From Sphingomonas sp. URHD0057 (GTDB taxonomy: Bacteria; Pseudomonadota; Alphaproteobacteria; Sphingomonadales; Sphingomonadaceae): 64,000 nucleotides of DNA. The stretch lies in the NCBI RefSeq assembly GCF_000620665.1, contig NZ_JIAU01000006.1, forward strand, positions 291,509 through 355,508, written 5' to 3'. The first letter of the stretch is position 1, and each line of letters starts with the position of its first letter. Under the pieces are notes generated by a model. It was given only the letters and a program-made list of their open reading frames with translations. It was not told the DNA's origin and did no database searches. The translations under genes and the position numbers were made by a program. Of the stretch, positions 35,706-43,826 are shown one piece after another.

Positions 35706-36518
35706 ATGAACCCTGGGTGCCGACGTTTCGCAGTTGGGATGCTTGTTCTCGTGGCGGCGGCCGTGTCGTCGCCAGCGTCTGCGCAACCGTTCGCTCCCCC
35801 AATTCGGTCAGACTACCTTACCTGGAAAGGCGCCCCAATTCCGGGCGGCGAAGGTAGGATTGCCTTTGCCCTGAATAAAAGGAAATCTCGGCCAATCGCG
35901 GTCCTGCTCCGGAGGACAGGCAAGAAAGATAATTTCGGTACGTTCTATTCGACGGAACTTCTTCCAGAGTTTCTGCTCGAAAAGGGTTTTTCTGTGGCGC
36001 GGATCGAGCCCTTTGGAAACGGGCGACCCGACCCGGTCCGGGAAGCTCGCTTCACACGCGACGGCATCGCCGAAATCCTTCGGCGCGCCCGCGAACTCGG
36101 CTATGACGATAGCAAGCTCGTCTTAGTGGCATCCGGATGGGATGGGTATGCTGGAGCCCGCGTCGCACTTGAGAACTCTCCAATAATCGAAAAGATCAAA
36201 GCGGCAGTCCTTATCGACGCCGCAGGCCTAGATCCCCATGGCGGTCGGAATCGAGATATTCCAGGACTTGAGTCTATGATGACGCCGCCAAATGCGAGCT
36301 CTTTGATCGTCCTAGGGGTCAAGGACTTCGGCGCGCGTGCCGACGCGGCGCGGTCATTTGTCGAAGCGCTCCAAAAATCGGGAGTCCAAGCACATCTTCT
36401 TTGGACCGGGCGGACGCTGCGGGACACTGAATCGACCCAACTTGGAGGCAAGGGCAACAAGCCAACCGAAGAAATCATTCGACTGTTGGCTCAGGCCGGG
36501 ATCATCGAGAAGGAGTAA
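35706..36518 (+). CDS. exported alpha/beta-hydrolase-like protein of unknown function
   Basis: A 270-residue protein with a signal peptide (cut near SSPASAQ, about residue 27). The body looks like an alpha/beta-hydrolase core: FSVARIEPFGNG near the oxyanion region, then KLVLVASGWDGYAGAR where the nucleophile elbow is expected, and a late SLIVLGVKDFG strand. The elbow lacks the usual GxSxG. Codon use is less GC-biased than in neighbouring genes, suggesting a different origin. An AAGGTAGA ribosome site precedes ATG 35706. The 3' end overlaps the convergent rlmE by 17 bases. Function is not assigned. Confidence 0.72.
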   Translation: MNPGCRRFAVGMLVLVAAAVSSPASAQPFAPPIRSDYLTWKGAPIPGGEGRIAFALNKRKSRPIAVLLRRTGKKDNFGTFYSTELLPEFLLEKGFSVARIEPFGNGRPDPVREARFTRDGIAEILRRARELGYDDSKLVLVASGWDGYAGARVALENSPIIEKIKAAVLIDAAGLDPHGGRNRDIPGLESMMTPPNASSLIVLGVKDFGARADAARSFVEALQKSGVQAHLLWTGRTLRDTESTQLGGKGNKPTEEIIRLLAQAGIIEKE

Positions 36519-37161
36519 TCAGGCTCATGCTCTTGAACCCTTGGGCGACCACGTACCACTCGCTCGAATCCTTACGGCTGGCCGGCGGTTTCGCGTGCTT
36601 GACGGTCGTAAAGCGGCGTTTGAGCTCGGCGACGAGGTCGTTGTCCGCGCCTCCCGCCAGCACCTTGGCCACGTAAGCTCCCCCGGGCCGCAACACTTCG
36701 GATGCGAATTCCAGGCCGGCTTCGACGAGGGCCATCGTGCGCAGATGATCGGTCTGCGGATGGCCGACGGTGTTGGCGGCCATGTCGGACAGCACGAGGT
36801 CGGCCGCCCCGCCGAGCGCTTCCTTGAGCCGGTCGGGGGCCTGCTCGTCCATGAAATCCATCTGCAAGATGGTGACACCGTCGATCGGATCGGTCGGCAG
36901 GAAGTCGATCCCGACCACCGCCGCCTGAGGCACGCGCCGGCGGACTACCTGGCTCCAGCCCCCCGGAGCGATGCCGAGGTCGATGACGGCCTTGACGCCC
37001 TTCAGGAACCCGAAACGCTCGTCCAGCTCGAGCAACTTATATGCCGCCCGGCTGCGGTAATTCTCCGCCCGGGCACGCTTCACATAGGGGTCGTTGAGCT
37101 GCCGTTCGAGCCAGCGGGTCGAGGAGACTTTGCGGCCCTTGGCAGTCTTCAGCCGCTTCAC
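36502..37161 (-). CDS. rlmE: 23S rRNA (uridine-2'-O)-methyltransferase
   Basis: Methylates U2552 in the A loop of 23S rRNA using SAM; 219 residues. The SAM motif is IDLGIAPGGWSQ and the catalytic tetrad K-D-K-E is complete: K42 (AAYKLLEL), D126 (VLSDMAAN), K166 (YVAKVLAGG) and E201 (DSSEWYVV). The N-terminus is rich in Lys/Arg for RNA binding. The start is GTG 37161, 7 bases after the Ppx/GppA stop, so the two form an operon. This ppx-rlmE pairing is common in alphaproteobacteria. Confidence 0.96.
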   Translation of the reverse strand: MKRLKTAKGRKVSSTRWLERQLNDPYVKRARAENYRSRAAYKLLELDERFGFLKGVKAVIDLGIAPGGWSQVVRRRVPQAAVVGIDFLPTDPIDGVTILQMDFMDEQAPDRLKEALGGAADLVLSDMAANTVGHPQTDHLRTMALVEAGLEFASEVLRPGGAYVAKVLAGGADNDLVAELKRRFTTVKHAKPPASRKDSSEWYVVAQGFKSMSLITPSR

Positions 37162-37168
37162 TTGCCGC

Positions 37169-38230
37169 TCACAGCGGCCAACCGTCGCGGGCCATCAGCG
37201 ACCTCAGGATCCCTTCGCGGATGCCGCGGTCGGCGATGCCGAGGTTTTGGGCCGGCCAGATCTCGATGATCGCCTCGAGGATCGCGCAGCCGGCGACCAC
37301 CAGATCGGCCCGCTCGGCGCCGATGCACGGCAACGCCGAGCGCTCGTTATAATCCATGCCTGCGATCATCGCGCTGATCTGTTGCATCGCCTCGATCGGG
37401 ACGTGGAGGCCGTCGACCGCGCGGCGGTCGTAGGATGGCAGTTCAAGATGCACGCTGGCGAGCGTGGTGACGGTGCCGCTCGTGCCCAGCAGCCGGATGC
37501 CGTCACGGGTCTCCGGGAGCATGGTTGCGAAATTGGCGAAGGCGCGGCGCGCCCGCTCGCGCATGCGTTTGTAGGCCTTGAGCCGGTCAGCGCCTTCGAG
37601 CGCCTCCTTGCCTTCGCTTTCGGTCAACGACACCACGCCCCACGGCGCGCTCCACCAGGCCCGGATCCTGGGCGTGCCTTCGACCTGGTCGATCAGAACC
37701 AGTTCGGTAGAGCCCCCGCCGATGTCGAAAATCAGCGCCGGTCCGTCGCCCGGCTCGAGGAGCTTGTGGCAGCCAAGAACGGCGAGGCGGGCTTCCTCCG
37801 CCGGTTCGATGATATCGAGCACAATCCCGGTCACGTCATGCACACGATCGACGAACTCGCGGCCGTTGTCGGCGCGGCGGCACGCCTCGGTGGCGACCGA
37901 TCGCGACAGCGAGACGTTGCGTCGCCGCAGCTTGTCAGCGCAGATCGACAGCGCATCGACGGCGCGGTCCATGGCATCTTGGGAAAGCGCGTTCGAGCGC
38001 GATAGGCCTTCGCCAAGGCGGACGATCCGCGAAAAAGCGTCGATGACGGTGAATCCGCTGTCGTTGGGGCGCGCGATGAGCAAGCGGCAGTTGTTGGTGC
38101 CGAGATCGATCGCGCCATAGGTATGGCGGTGATCCCGCCGGCGCGGAGCTCCTGGTTCGAACCGCCCGCCCTGCGCACCGCCTTCATGCTGCAGAGCCGG
38201 CGTACTGACGGCTTGCTGCGCCATGTGCAC
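37169..38230 (-). CDS. ppx: Ppx/GppA family phosphatase (exopolyphosphatase / pppGpp phosphohydrolase)
   Basis: ASKHA-fold phosphatase of 353 residues. Nucleotide/phosphate loops are seen at AIDLGTNNCRLLIA (phosphate 1) and IFDIGGGSTELVLID (phosphate 2), with the catalytic glutamate region ATEACRRADNG between them and LLGTSGTVTTLA at the interdomain hinge. It hydrolyses polyphosphate or pppGpp. A low-complexity stretch of about 35 residues precedes the domain. The start is GTG 38230 (AGGAA ahead) or ATG 38224. Only the short two-domain form is present; the C-terminal HD extension of E. coli Ppx is absent. Confidence 0.93.
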   Translation of the reverse strand: MHMAQQAVSTPALQHEGGAQGGRFEPGAPRRRDHRHTYGAIDLGTNNCRLLIARPNDSGFTVIDAFSRIVRLGEGLSRSNALSQDAMDRAVDALSICADKLRRRNVSLSRSVATEACRRADNGREFVDRVHDVTGIVLDIIEPAEEARLAVLGCHKLLEPGDGPALIFDIGGGSTELVLIDQVEGTPRIRAWWSAPWGVVSLTESEGKEALEGADRLKAYKRMRERARRAFANFATMLPETRDGIRLLGTSGTVTTLASVHLELPSYDRRAVDGLHVPIEAMQQISAMIAGMDYNERSALPCIGAERADLVVAGCAILEAIIEIWPAQNLGIADRGIREGILRSLMARDGWPL

Positions 38231-38334
38231 GCCCGTTCCTGTTCTTCACCACGCGTCAAGCGCGGCTGACTTGATCCGGTTTTAATCACAATTTTAGGGC
38301 TTTGGGCAAGTCACGGCGGGATTTTCCCCGGCGT

Positions 38335-38362
38335 TGACAGGCTCCGGAGCGCTTTCTATCTC
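38335..38362 (+). promoter_or_regulatory. candidate promoter of tRNA-Gln
   Basis: A perfect TTGACA (38335-38340) and TATCTC (38357-38362), 16 bases apart, end 26 bases before the tRNA. A perfect -35 with a weaker -10 directly ahead of a tRNA is convincing by position. Readthrough could also serve the GH43-type gene behind the tRNA. Confidence 0.6.
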
Positions 38363-38388
38363 GCCCGCTTCCGCCGTTTTCCGGCTGA

Positions 38389-38462
38389 TGCCCCGTCGTC
38401 TAATGGTAAGACTACGGACTCTGAATCCGTCAATCGAGGTTCGAATCCTCGCGGGGCATCCA
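38389..38462 (+). tRNA. tRNA-Gln (anticodon CTG)
   Basis: Cloverleaf read by eye: acceptor TGCCCCG/CGGGGCA, D loop TAATGGTAAG, anticodon stem ACGGA/TCCGT with loop CTCTGAA giving anticodon CUG (reads CAG), T-stem GAGG/CCTC with TTCGAAT, discriminator T and encoded CCA at 38460-38462. The GH43-type gene begins 26 bases downstream. Confidence 0.95.
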
Positions 38463-38488
38463 TTCACCTGCTAAAGCGCTGAGCGCCC

Positions 38489-39904
38489 GTGCTGACGACC
38501 TCAAAGCCCGAATTTTCTATTGTCGCCGCCGAGGACGGCGAAGGCTTCCGGATCGCTGTCGAAGCTAACGCCGCGTCCGTCACCTACCTCGTGCCGACCG
38601 GCACGCAGCAGGATTTCGCCCTGTTCTATCGGAAGCTCGCAGTAGATTTCGGGACGCGGATACCGCATCTCTTCGCCGCTGCGGTCGAGCATCCGCCGGC
38701 CGCCATCCGCTGGCGGCCGCTGCTCACCGAGAACGTCCATCCGAACATCCTCGTCGGGTACGGCGACCCCGCCGTGCTTCGCGGCAATGATGGATATTGG
38801 CTGGTCGCGACCTCCAACGACGCGCCCGACGCCTTCCCCATCCTCCATTCCGTCGATCTCGAACATTGGGAGCCCAGGGGCTTCGTTTTCCGTGAGGGCG
38901 ACGAGCCGAAGTGGACGGCGAAGGGCCGCAACGTCGCGGATTTCTGGGCCCCGGAAATGGCCAGGGTCGGCGGCGAATATTGGCTCGCTTACACCGCTCG
39001 GCAGGCATCGAACGCGCTGGCGATCGGCGTCGCCCGGAGCACGAATCCGGTTGGCCCGTGGCTCGACAATGGCGCGCCGCTGATCACCGGCCAGCCGCTG
39101 AACACGACCGGGCTCGGGCTCGATCCGGCCAAGCCGCAAATGAGCGGCGGGGTGATCGACTCCCATATCTTCGTCGATCCCGGAACGGACGATCCTTATC
39201 TGTTCTGGAAGGACGATACGAACAGCATCTGGCCACGGCCGCTCGCCGGCCTGCTGCGCCAGCATCCGGAGCTGATCGACCGGCTCTTCGAGGGCGAGGA
39301 AGACCGGCGAACCGCCGCCTTTGCGGCAGCGATCGTCGGCTGGGCCAATGTCCAACGGCCGATGGTCCGCTTCTTCATCATGCAGCCGCTGATCGAGGCA
39401 GTGCTTGCTAACCGGGCTCGCGCGAAAGCGGGACTGATAGAATGCGGACTGGCGCCGGGAATCGTCGATGCGATGTCGACCCCCATCCATGCCCAGCGCC
39501 TCGCCCCCGACGGCCGGTCGCTGACGGGCGAAGACCGCATCGTGCTGGCCAACGACGTCGATTGGGAGGGGCACCTGATCGAAGGGCCGTTCGTGACGTT
39601 CCAGAACGGCCGCTACTGGATGTTCTACGCCGGCAACGACTTCTCGACGCCCGCCTACGGCATCGGCGTCGCGGTCGCCGATCATCCCCTGGGGCCCTAC
39701 CTCAAGCAGGGCGCTCCGGTGCTCCAATCCACGCGCGAGTGGACGGCCCCGGGGCATGCCTCGGTGGCGCCAGGTGTCGATGGCCGGCCGCAGCTGTTCT
39801 TCCACGCCTTTCACCCCGGGACGGGCGGCTACAATGCCTTCCGCGCGCTCCTCACGGTCGGCCTCAGCTTCGAGGGTGGCCGAGTCGAAGTGGTCGAGCT
39901 CTAG
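38489..39904 (+). CDS. glycoside hydrolase family 43-type enzyme
   Basis: A 471-residue five-bladed beta-propeller glycosidase-like protein. The three acidic residues expected for GH43 are visible: D93 in GYGDPAVL (base), D224 in [10 protein letters not shown] (pKa modulator) and E365 in HLIEGPFVT (acid). Repeated YWLAYTA and YWMFYAG blade strands support the fold. Residues about 252-345 form a helical-looking insertion not usual for the family. No signal peptide is seen, so it should be cytosolic. The start is GTG 38489. The 3' end overlaps the convergent DUF2807 gene by 4 bases. Substrate (arabinan, xylan or other) unknown. Confidence 0.82.
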   Translation: MLTTSKPEFSIVAAEDGEGFRIAVEANAASVTYLVPTGTQQDFALFYRKLAVDFGTRIPHLFAAAVEHPPAAIRWRPLLTENVHPNILVGYGDPAVLRGNDGYWLVATSNDAPDAFPILHSVDLEHWEPRGFVFREGDEPKWTAKGRNVADFWAPEMARVGGEYWLAYTARQASNALAIGVARSTNPVGPWLDNGAPLITGQPLNTTGLGLDPAKPQMSGGVIDSHIFVDPGTDDPYLFWKDDTNSIWPRPLAGLLRQHPELIDRLFEGEEDRRTAAFAAAIVGWANVQRPMVRFFIMQPLIEAVLANRARAKAGLIECGLAPGIVDAMSTPIHAQRLAPDGRSLTGEDRIVLANDVDWEGHLIEGPFVTFQNGRYWMFYAGNDFSTPAYGIGVAVADHPLGPYLKQGAPVLQSTREWTAPGHASVAPGVDGRPQLFFHAFHPGTGGYNAFRALLTVGLSFEGGRVEVVEL

Positions 39905-40464
39905 TTGATCCGGTGGACCGCACCGCCGCCGTTGATCGCGCTCGAAACGCGCGGACTGCCCGAGTAGCGGATCTCGCCCCCGCCGTTGACCGCGGCCGCC
40001 AGGCTCGAGCGGGCACGCACGCTGATCAGCCCGCCGCCGTGGACCGCCGCGCTGACGTCGCTCGCAGGAACTGCGAGTGCATCGATCTTGCCGCCGCCGC
40101 GGACGGCCGCCGAGAGCTGGCGCTGTGGGCCAAACCCGGCTGACGCGCGAATCAGCCCGCCGCCATCGATCGCGAGATCGGGCGCGCTTGGGCTCTGGAC
40201 ATCGATCCGCAGCCGGTAGTGACGCGGGCAATTGCCGGCGCAGACGTCGATGCGCAACTGGCCGCCCCGTTCGACCCGGAAGCGCGTGATTGAGGCGCTC
40301 CCCTCGACGATGGTGACGCGTTGGCTCGGGCCGGGGCGGACCGTCACTTCGCCGCCGCCGCGAAGCTGGATCGACCGGAAGGCCGGGACAGCAACGTACT
40401 CGGAGGCCAGCACGGGCGCGGCGATGGCGATAGGCAGAACGAACAGCGGCAGCAGCGAACGCAT
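39901..40464 (-). CDS. exported DUF2807 (GIN-domain) protein
   Basis: A 187-residue periplasmic or surface protein with a signal peptide (cut near APVLASEY). The mature part begins [17 protein letters not shown] and contains regularly spaced GGG turns ([40 protein letters not shown]), the mark of the DUF2807/putative auto-transporter adhesin head (GIN) beta-helix. Two cysteines in DVCAGNCP may form a disulfide. A perfect AGGAGGT ribosome site precedes ATG 40464. The promoter carries two TACA/TGTA palindromes, so a repressor of BlaI/MecI or CopY type is likely. Function unknown. Confidence 0.85.
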   Translation of the reverse strand: MRSLLPLFVLPIAIAAPVLASEYVAVPAFRSIQLRGGGEVTVRPGPSQRVTIVEGSASITRFRVERGGQLRIDVCAGNCPRHYRLRIDVQSPSAPDLAIDGGGLIRASAGFGPQRQLSAAVRGGGKIDALAVPASDVSAAVHGGGLISVRARSSLAAAVNGGGEIRYSGSPRVSSAINGGGAVHRIN

Positions 40465-40484
40465 GGGTGACCTCCTGCGGGATA

Positions 40485-40520
40485 CGCTACATATGTAGCG
40501 CTACATTTGCAGCGTGTCCA
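40485..40520 (-). promoter_or_regulatory. promoter with two overlapping BlaI/MecI-type operator palindromes
   Basis: On the minus strand, TGGACA (40520-40515) and TACATA (40497-40492) are exactly 17 bases apart. A perfect 16-bp palindrome CGCTACATATGTAGCG (40485-40500) covers the -10, and a second, 14-of-16 matching copy (40499-40514) fills the spacer. The core CTACATATGTAG is the recognised MecI/BlaI operator core (TACA-NN-TGTA). No such repressor is encoded in the window. Confidence 0.7.
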
Positions 40521-40562
40521 TAAAAAGTTGCGGCCCGGGCGCAAACACGCCAGTCCGATCCA

Positions 40563-41303
40563 ATGATCCGCATCATCGGCAGCTACGTTAGCCCCTATGT
40601 TCGCAAGGTGCTGGCCTGTCTCAACGTCAAGGGCCTGGCCTACGAAATCGACCCGATCACGTCCTTCTTTGCGAACGACGACTTCACCCGGCTCAGCCCG
40701 CTGCGGCGCATTCCCGTCTTGATCGACGGCGACGTCACATTGTGCGATTCGTCGGTGATCGCGGCCTACATCGACGAGGCCTATCCCGGCCCTGCCCTGA
40801 TGCCATCGGATCCCGCCGGCCGCGCCCGCGCCCGCTGGCTCGAGGAATATGCCGACACCCGCCTCGGCGACCTGTTCATCTGGGGCCTGTTCTATCAAAA
40901 GTGCGTCCATCACCTCGTATGGGGCGAACCGGGAGACCAAGCCCGGATCGAAAAGACGCTGACTGACGACCTGCCGGACGCGCTCCACTATCTCGAGACC
41001 GAATTGCCCGAAGCCGGCTTCCTGTTCGGCGAGATCGGCATCGCAGACATCTCGCTTGCGACCTTCTTCAGGAACGGCGTCTATGCCGGGTTCGAAGCCG
41101 ATCCCGATCGATGGCCGAAGACCGCGGCCTATGTCGAGCGCGTCCTCGCGCATCCGGCCTTCGCGCACCTGCTGCCATTCGAGGACGTGCAACGCAGCGT
41201 CGAAATCCGGCGGCGTCGCGAAGCCCTGCTGGAGGCGGGCGCGCCGCTGACCGCGCAGACCCACGGGACGCGGGAGCCGCGCCGCGGGATCATGCGCCTT
41301 TAG
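40563..41303 (+). CDS. glutathione S-transferase family protein
   Basis: A 246-residue GST. The N-terminal thioredoxin-like domain begins IRIIGSYVSPYVRKVLACL (the S-P-Y-V-R site corresponds to the glutathione-thiol position) and continues to RIPVLIDGDVTLCDSSVIAAYID (cis-Pro and the D/E-S-S glutathione contact). A helical C-terminal domain follows, with FLFGEIGIADISLATFF matching the conserved N-capping box (GxxxxxAD). ATG 40563 has no strong ribosome site. It is divergent from the DUF2807 gene. The specific substrate is not known. Confidence 0.9.
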   Translation: MIRIIGSYVSPYVRKVLACLNVKGLAYEIDPITSFFANDDFTRLSPLRRIPVLIDGDVTLCDSSVIAAYIDEAYPGPALMPSDPAGRARARWLEEYADTRLGDLFIWGLFYQKCVHHLVWGEPGDQARIEKTLTDDLPDALHYLETELPEAGFLFGEIGIADISLATFFRNGVYAGFEADPDRWPKTAAYVERVLAHPAFAHLLPFEDVQRSVEIRRRREALLEAGAPLTAQTHGTREPRRGIMRL

Positions 41304-41539
41304 CCTTTGGGCTGCTTGCAGCCGAGCACGTACTTTTTCTTTGAGCTTGCCGATTTGGCCGGTCGTGGCGGCGGCGCGGGCTTCGGCGCCGGAGAGGCCA
41401 CCGGCGCGGGGGCGGCCGTGGGCGCAGCCGCGACCGGCTTCTTCAGGGTGAAGGGCTTGGAGTCGCAATGACCGGAGTCGGTCGCGGCAGCGGAGGTCGC
41501 CCAAAGCATCGCCGCCGCCATCAGGATTTCGCGTGTCAT
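41300..41539 (-). CDS. small exported Pro/Ala-rich protein
   Basis: A 79-residue protein with a signal peptide (MTREILMAAAMLWATSAAAT). A short region with one cysteine (SGHCDSKPFTLKKP), a Pro/Ala-rich linker (about 36-62) and a basic C-terminus with a second cysteine (KKKYVLGCKQPKG) follow. The two cysteines could pair. The ribosome site AGGGCGAT precedes ATG 41539, and the stop overlaps the convergent GST gene by 4 bases. I do not recognise the family; the composition suggests a periplasmic linker or wall-associated protein. Confidence 0.65.
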   Translation of the reverse strand: MTREILMAAAMLWATSAAATDSGHCDSKPFTLKKPVAAAPTAAPAPVASPAPKPAPPPRPAKSASSKKKYVLGCKQPKG

Positions 41540-41575
41540 GTCATCGCCCTAGCAAGGAGCGACCGCGCGCGAAAC

Positions 41576-42079
41576 TCAATGATGCTGCCCGGAAATCCAA
41601 TGCTCGATGCGGGTGCGCAGCGAGGGCTTGGAGGGAATGAAGCCGGGCTCGGGGATCGCCGGCTCTTCCGCCGCCTCGTAGAGGGTCAGATTGTCGGGAA
41701 GCCGCGGCCGTAGCGTCTCCCGCCCGCGCAGCAGATCCTCGGCCATTGCCAGCGACCGATGCACGTCCTCGGCGGTGAACGGCTTCATCAGGCAGCCAAG
41801 CGCGAGGTCGGGCATGGCGAAGCGCGGCGCCTTGCCGCTGACGAACAGGCACGGGACGTCGAGATCGGTGAGGCGGGCGGCGACCGAAAAGCCGGTGCTT
41901 CCGCGCGCGAGATGGAGATCGAGCAGGACCAGGTCGGGCTCTTGCTCGGCAACTGCCGCAAGGGCGCTGTCGGCGTCGTCGGCGGTCCCCACCACGCGGT
42001 AGCGCGGATTATCCTCGACCAGATATTTAAGCGTTGCCGCGAGCTGTGAATCGTCCTCGACAATCAGGATCCTGAGCAT
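41576..42079 (-). CDS. receiver-domain response regulator, no DNA-binding domain
   Basis: A 167-residue protein with one CheY-like receiver: acidic pocket VEDD (residues 7-10), phospho-acceptor D54 in LVLLDLHLARG, a conserved switch residue in LFVSGK and the lysine of LMKPFTAED. The remaining 45 residues (from about 122) are not a known output domain and end with HWISGQHH. It may therefore act by protein contact, as in phosphorelays. GGGGAGGC precedes ATG 42079. No histidine kinase is adjacent; the nearest in the window is the hybrid kinase at 46783. Confidence 0.88.
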   Translation of the reverse strand: MLRILIVEDDSQLAATLKYLVEDNPRYRVVGTADDADSALAAVAEQEPDLVLLDLHLARGSTGFSVAARLTDLDVPCLFVSGKAPRFAMPDLALGCLMKPFTAEDVHRSLAMAEDLLRGRETLRPRLPDNLTLYEAAEEPAIPEPGFIPSKPSLRTRIEHWISGQHH

Positions 42080-42282
42080 CCCCGTATGCCTCCCCGAAGC
42101 GGAGATTCTTGAAGAAAAATCCGCAACTTGATGGTCGCTCGGATTGTCTCCGGCGCGAATCCCTCGTGAACGAGGTTAACGCTGAGGCGGCTCCGTCGCG
42201 GGCCAAAGCGAGGACCAGATGAGAAAAGGCGCCCCGGCGAGCGAGTGCCGGGACGCCTTCGGGCAAACTGCGGGGTTCGAAA

Positions 42283-43029
42283 CTAAGCGCGGTAGAAGAT
42301 GTGCTGTCCGATCTTGCGCTCCTCGGTCAGGTTGCGCCGCCACGACGGCGCAACATAATCGGCGTGGTACCAGAGAACGTCGGTCGAGACGCTCGGAACG
42401 ACATTGGTCGCAGCGAGGCGGGCAACCGCCTCCGCCTTGCGCCAGGCGTCGGAACCGTAGTTGACCGCCGGGAACTGGCCGTTGCGAACGAACGAGAATT
42501 GCGCCGGCTGCTTGATCGTCGCGCACCAGGTCGGCGGGTACTTGCCCGACGCGGCGCGGTTCATGACCACCCGAGCGACCGCCAGCTGACCGTCCGCCGA
42601 CTCGCCGCGCGCCTCGAAATAGACGGCCGTCGCGAGGCAATTGGTTTCCGCGTCGAGCGGGGCGTTGGCGGCATAGCGATCGACCAGCGCATAGAGCGGC
42701 CAGCCGGCGCGATAGAGCCACGCCGCTTCGGACGCCATCGTCCCGACTTTGACCGTCACTGACTGCGCCGGCGCCGACTGCACCACGCTGCCGTTGCCGA
42801 GCGTCACCGCACTCGTCGTCTTGACGATCGCCTGGGTGACCATGGCAGCCGCCGAGTTTGCCGTCGCGCCGCCCAGCGGGCGAGCCGTCGGATAGGCAGC
42901 AGCGTTAACGGCAGCCTTCAGATTGTAATTGATGTTCGCCACCTGCGCGCCGGCCTCGCTCGAGCCCAACGCAAGCATGAGAAGTCCCATCACCGCGGAC
43001 GCGCCGCGGTTACCCAATAATTTGATCAC
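42283..43029 (-). CDS. SleB-type cell wall hydrolase (Hydrolase_2)
   Basis: Exported wall hydrolase of 248 residues. After a signal peptide (cut near GSSEAGAQ) and an Ala/Thr-rich region, the Hydrolase_2 domain begins around NCLATAVYFEARGESADGQLAVARVVMNRAASGKYP, whose glutamate in YFEARGES is the expected catalytic residue. It continues through CATIKQPAQFSF to DVLWYHADYVAPSW. SleB-like enzymes are lytic transglycosylases or amidases of peptidoglycan. The start is GTG 43029, directly before the hydrophobic segment; earlier in-frame codons would give a charged, unlikely leader. Confidence 0.87.
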   Translation of the reverse strand: MIKLLGNRGASAVMGLLMLALGSSEAGAQVANINYNLKAAVNAAAYPTARPLGGATANSAAAMVTQAIVKTTSAVTLGNGSVVQSAPAQSVTVKVGTMASEAAWLYRAGWPLYALVDRYAANAPLDAETNCLATAVYFEARGESADGQLAVARVVMNRAASGKYPPTWCATIKQPAQFSFVRNGQFPAVNYGSDAWRKAEAVARLAATNVVPSVSTDVLWYHADYVAPSWRRNLTEERKIGQHIFYRA

Positions 43030-43173
43030 TTGTTCTTTTGCCCTAATCTGGCGGACGAAACCGCTGGGGGCGCCGAAGCGCACTTGCGACCCAGTGGAGA
43101 TGCTCGTCCGTCTTGCCCTGGAGCCCGGCGTCTCAATGCGCCTTCGGCTCACTCGCTCTCAATTGCTGAAAAC

Positions 43174-43202
43174 TAGATAAGCGATGCGTTAACCCGTTCC
43201 AA
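43174..43202 (-). promoter_or_regulatory. candidate promoter of the SleB-type gene
   Basis: Minus-strand TTGGAA (43202-43197) and TATCTA (43179-43174) are 17 bases apart, leaving a leader of about 140 nt before GTG 43029. The remaining gap up to the EVE gene (43203-43364) holds an A/T-rich patch and no supported gene. Confidence 0.4.
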
Positions 43203-43364
43203 TCAACAAGCGGTGAACCGGTTGTGAGCCGGGATGGAATTCGGAACCCTTTCAGTTTGTTCAGTTTTCTCGACTTTTTCGGGGATCGGCGGCTCGGCTC
43301 GCCGCTGCTTTGAACCCGTTCGACGGCGGTGTAACGGGATCCGTCCCAAAAGGAGGCGTTTCCG

Positions 43365-43763
43365 ATGACCCGCTGGCTGATGAAATCCGAACCCGAGAGC
43401 TACGGCTGGGCGGATCTGGTGCGCGATGGCGCCACCGAATGGGATGGCGTGCGCAACAATGCGGCGCGGTTGCACCTCAAAGCGATGAAGCCCGGCGACG
43501 AGGCGTTTTTCTATCACAGCATGTCGGACAAAGCGGTCGTCGGCATCATGCGCGTGACGCGCGGCGCCGAGCCCGATCCCAAAGCGCCCGAGTGGGTCCG
43601 GGTGCGGGTCGAGCCGGTGCGGCCGCTCGCCCGGCCGGTGACGCTGGCGGAGATCAAGGCCGAGCCCGCGCTGGCGAAGATGGAGCTGATCCGCCAGTCG
43701 CGGCTGTCGGTCGCGCCGGTGCGCGACGACGAATGGGCCAAGGTGCTGGAGATGGCGGGCTAG
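43365..43763 (+). CDS. EVE domain-containing protein
   Basis: A 132-residue single-domain EVE protein (PUA-like fold). It has the characteristic start TRWLMKSEPESYGWADL, the aromatic-cage segment WDGVRNNAARLHLKAMKPGDEAFFYHS and VVGIMRVTRGAEPDP. EVE domains recognise modified bases in DNA or RNA and occur in restriction systems and in stand-alone housekeeping copies. The residues of the binding pocket look intact. An AAGGAGGC ribosome site precedes ATG 43365. No restriction or modification gene lies beside it, so a housekeeping role is more likely. Confidence 0.92.
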   Translation: MTRWLMKSEPESYGWADLVRDGATEWDGVRNNAARLHLKAMKPGDEAFFYHSMSDKAVVGIMRVTRGAEPDPKAPEWVRVRVEPVRPLARPVTLAEIKAEPALAKMELIRQSRLSVAPVRDDEWAKVLEMAG

Positions 43764-43826
43764 CTGCGCCAGATTGCCGCTTGCGGCCATGAACGTCATG
43801 AGCAGGTCGTGAGGGTTTGCTGAAAA

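Noticed and set aside
43365..43763. EVE protein as part of a restriction or defence locus
   Set aside because: Neighbours are a wall hydrolase and a regulator; no nuclease, methyltransferase or McrB-like gene is present.
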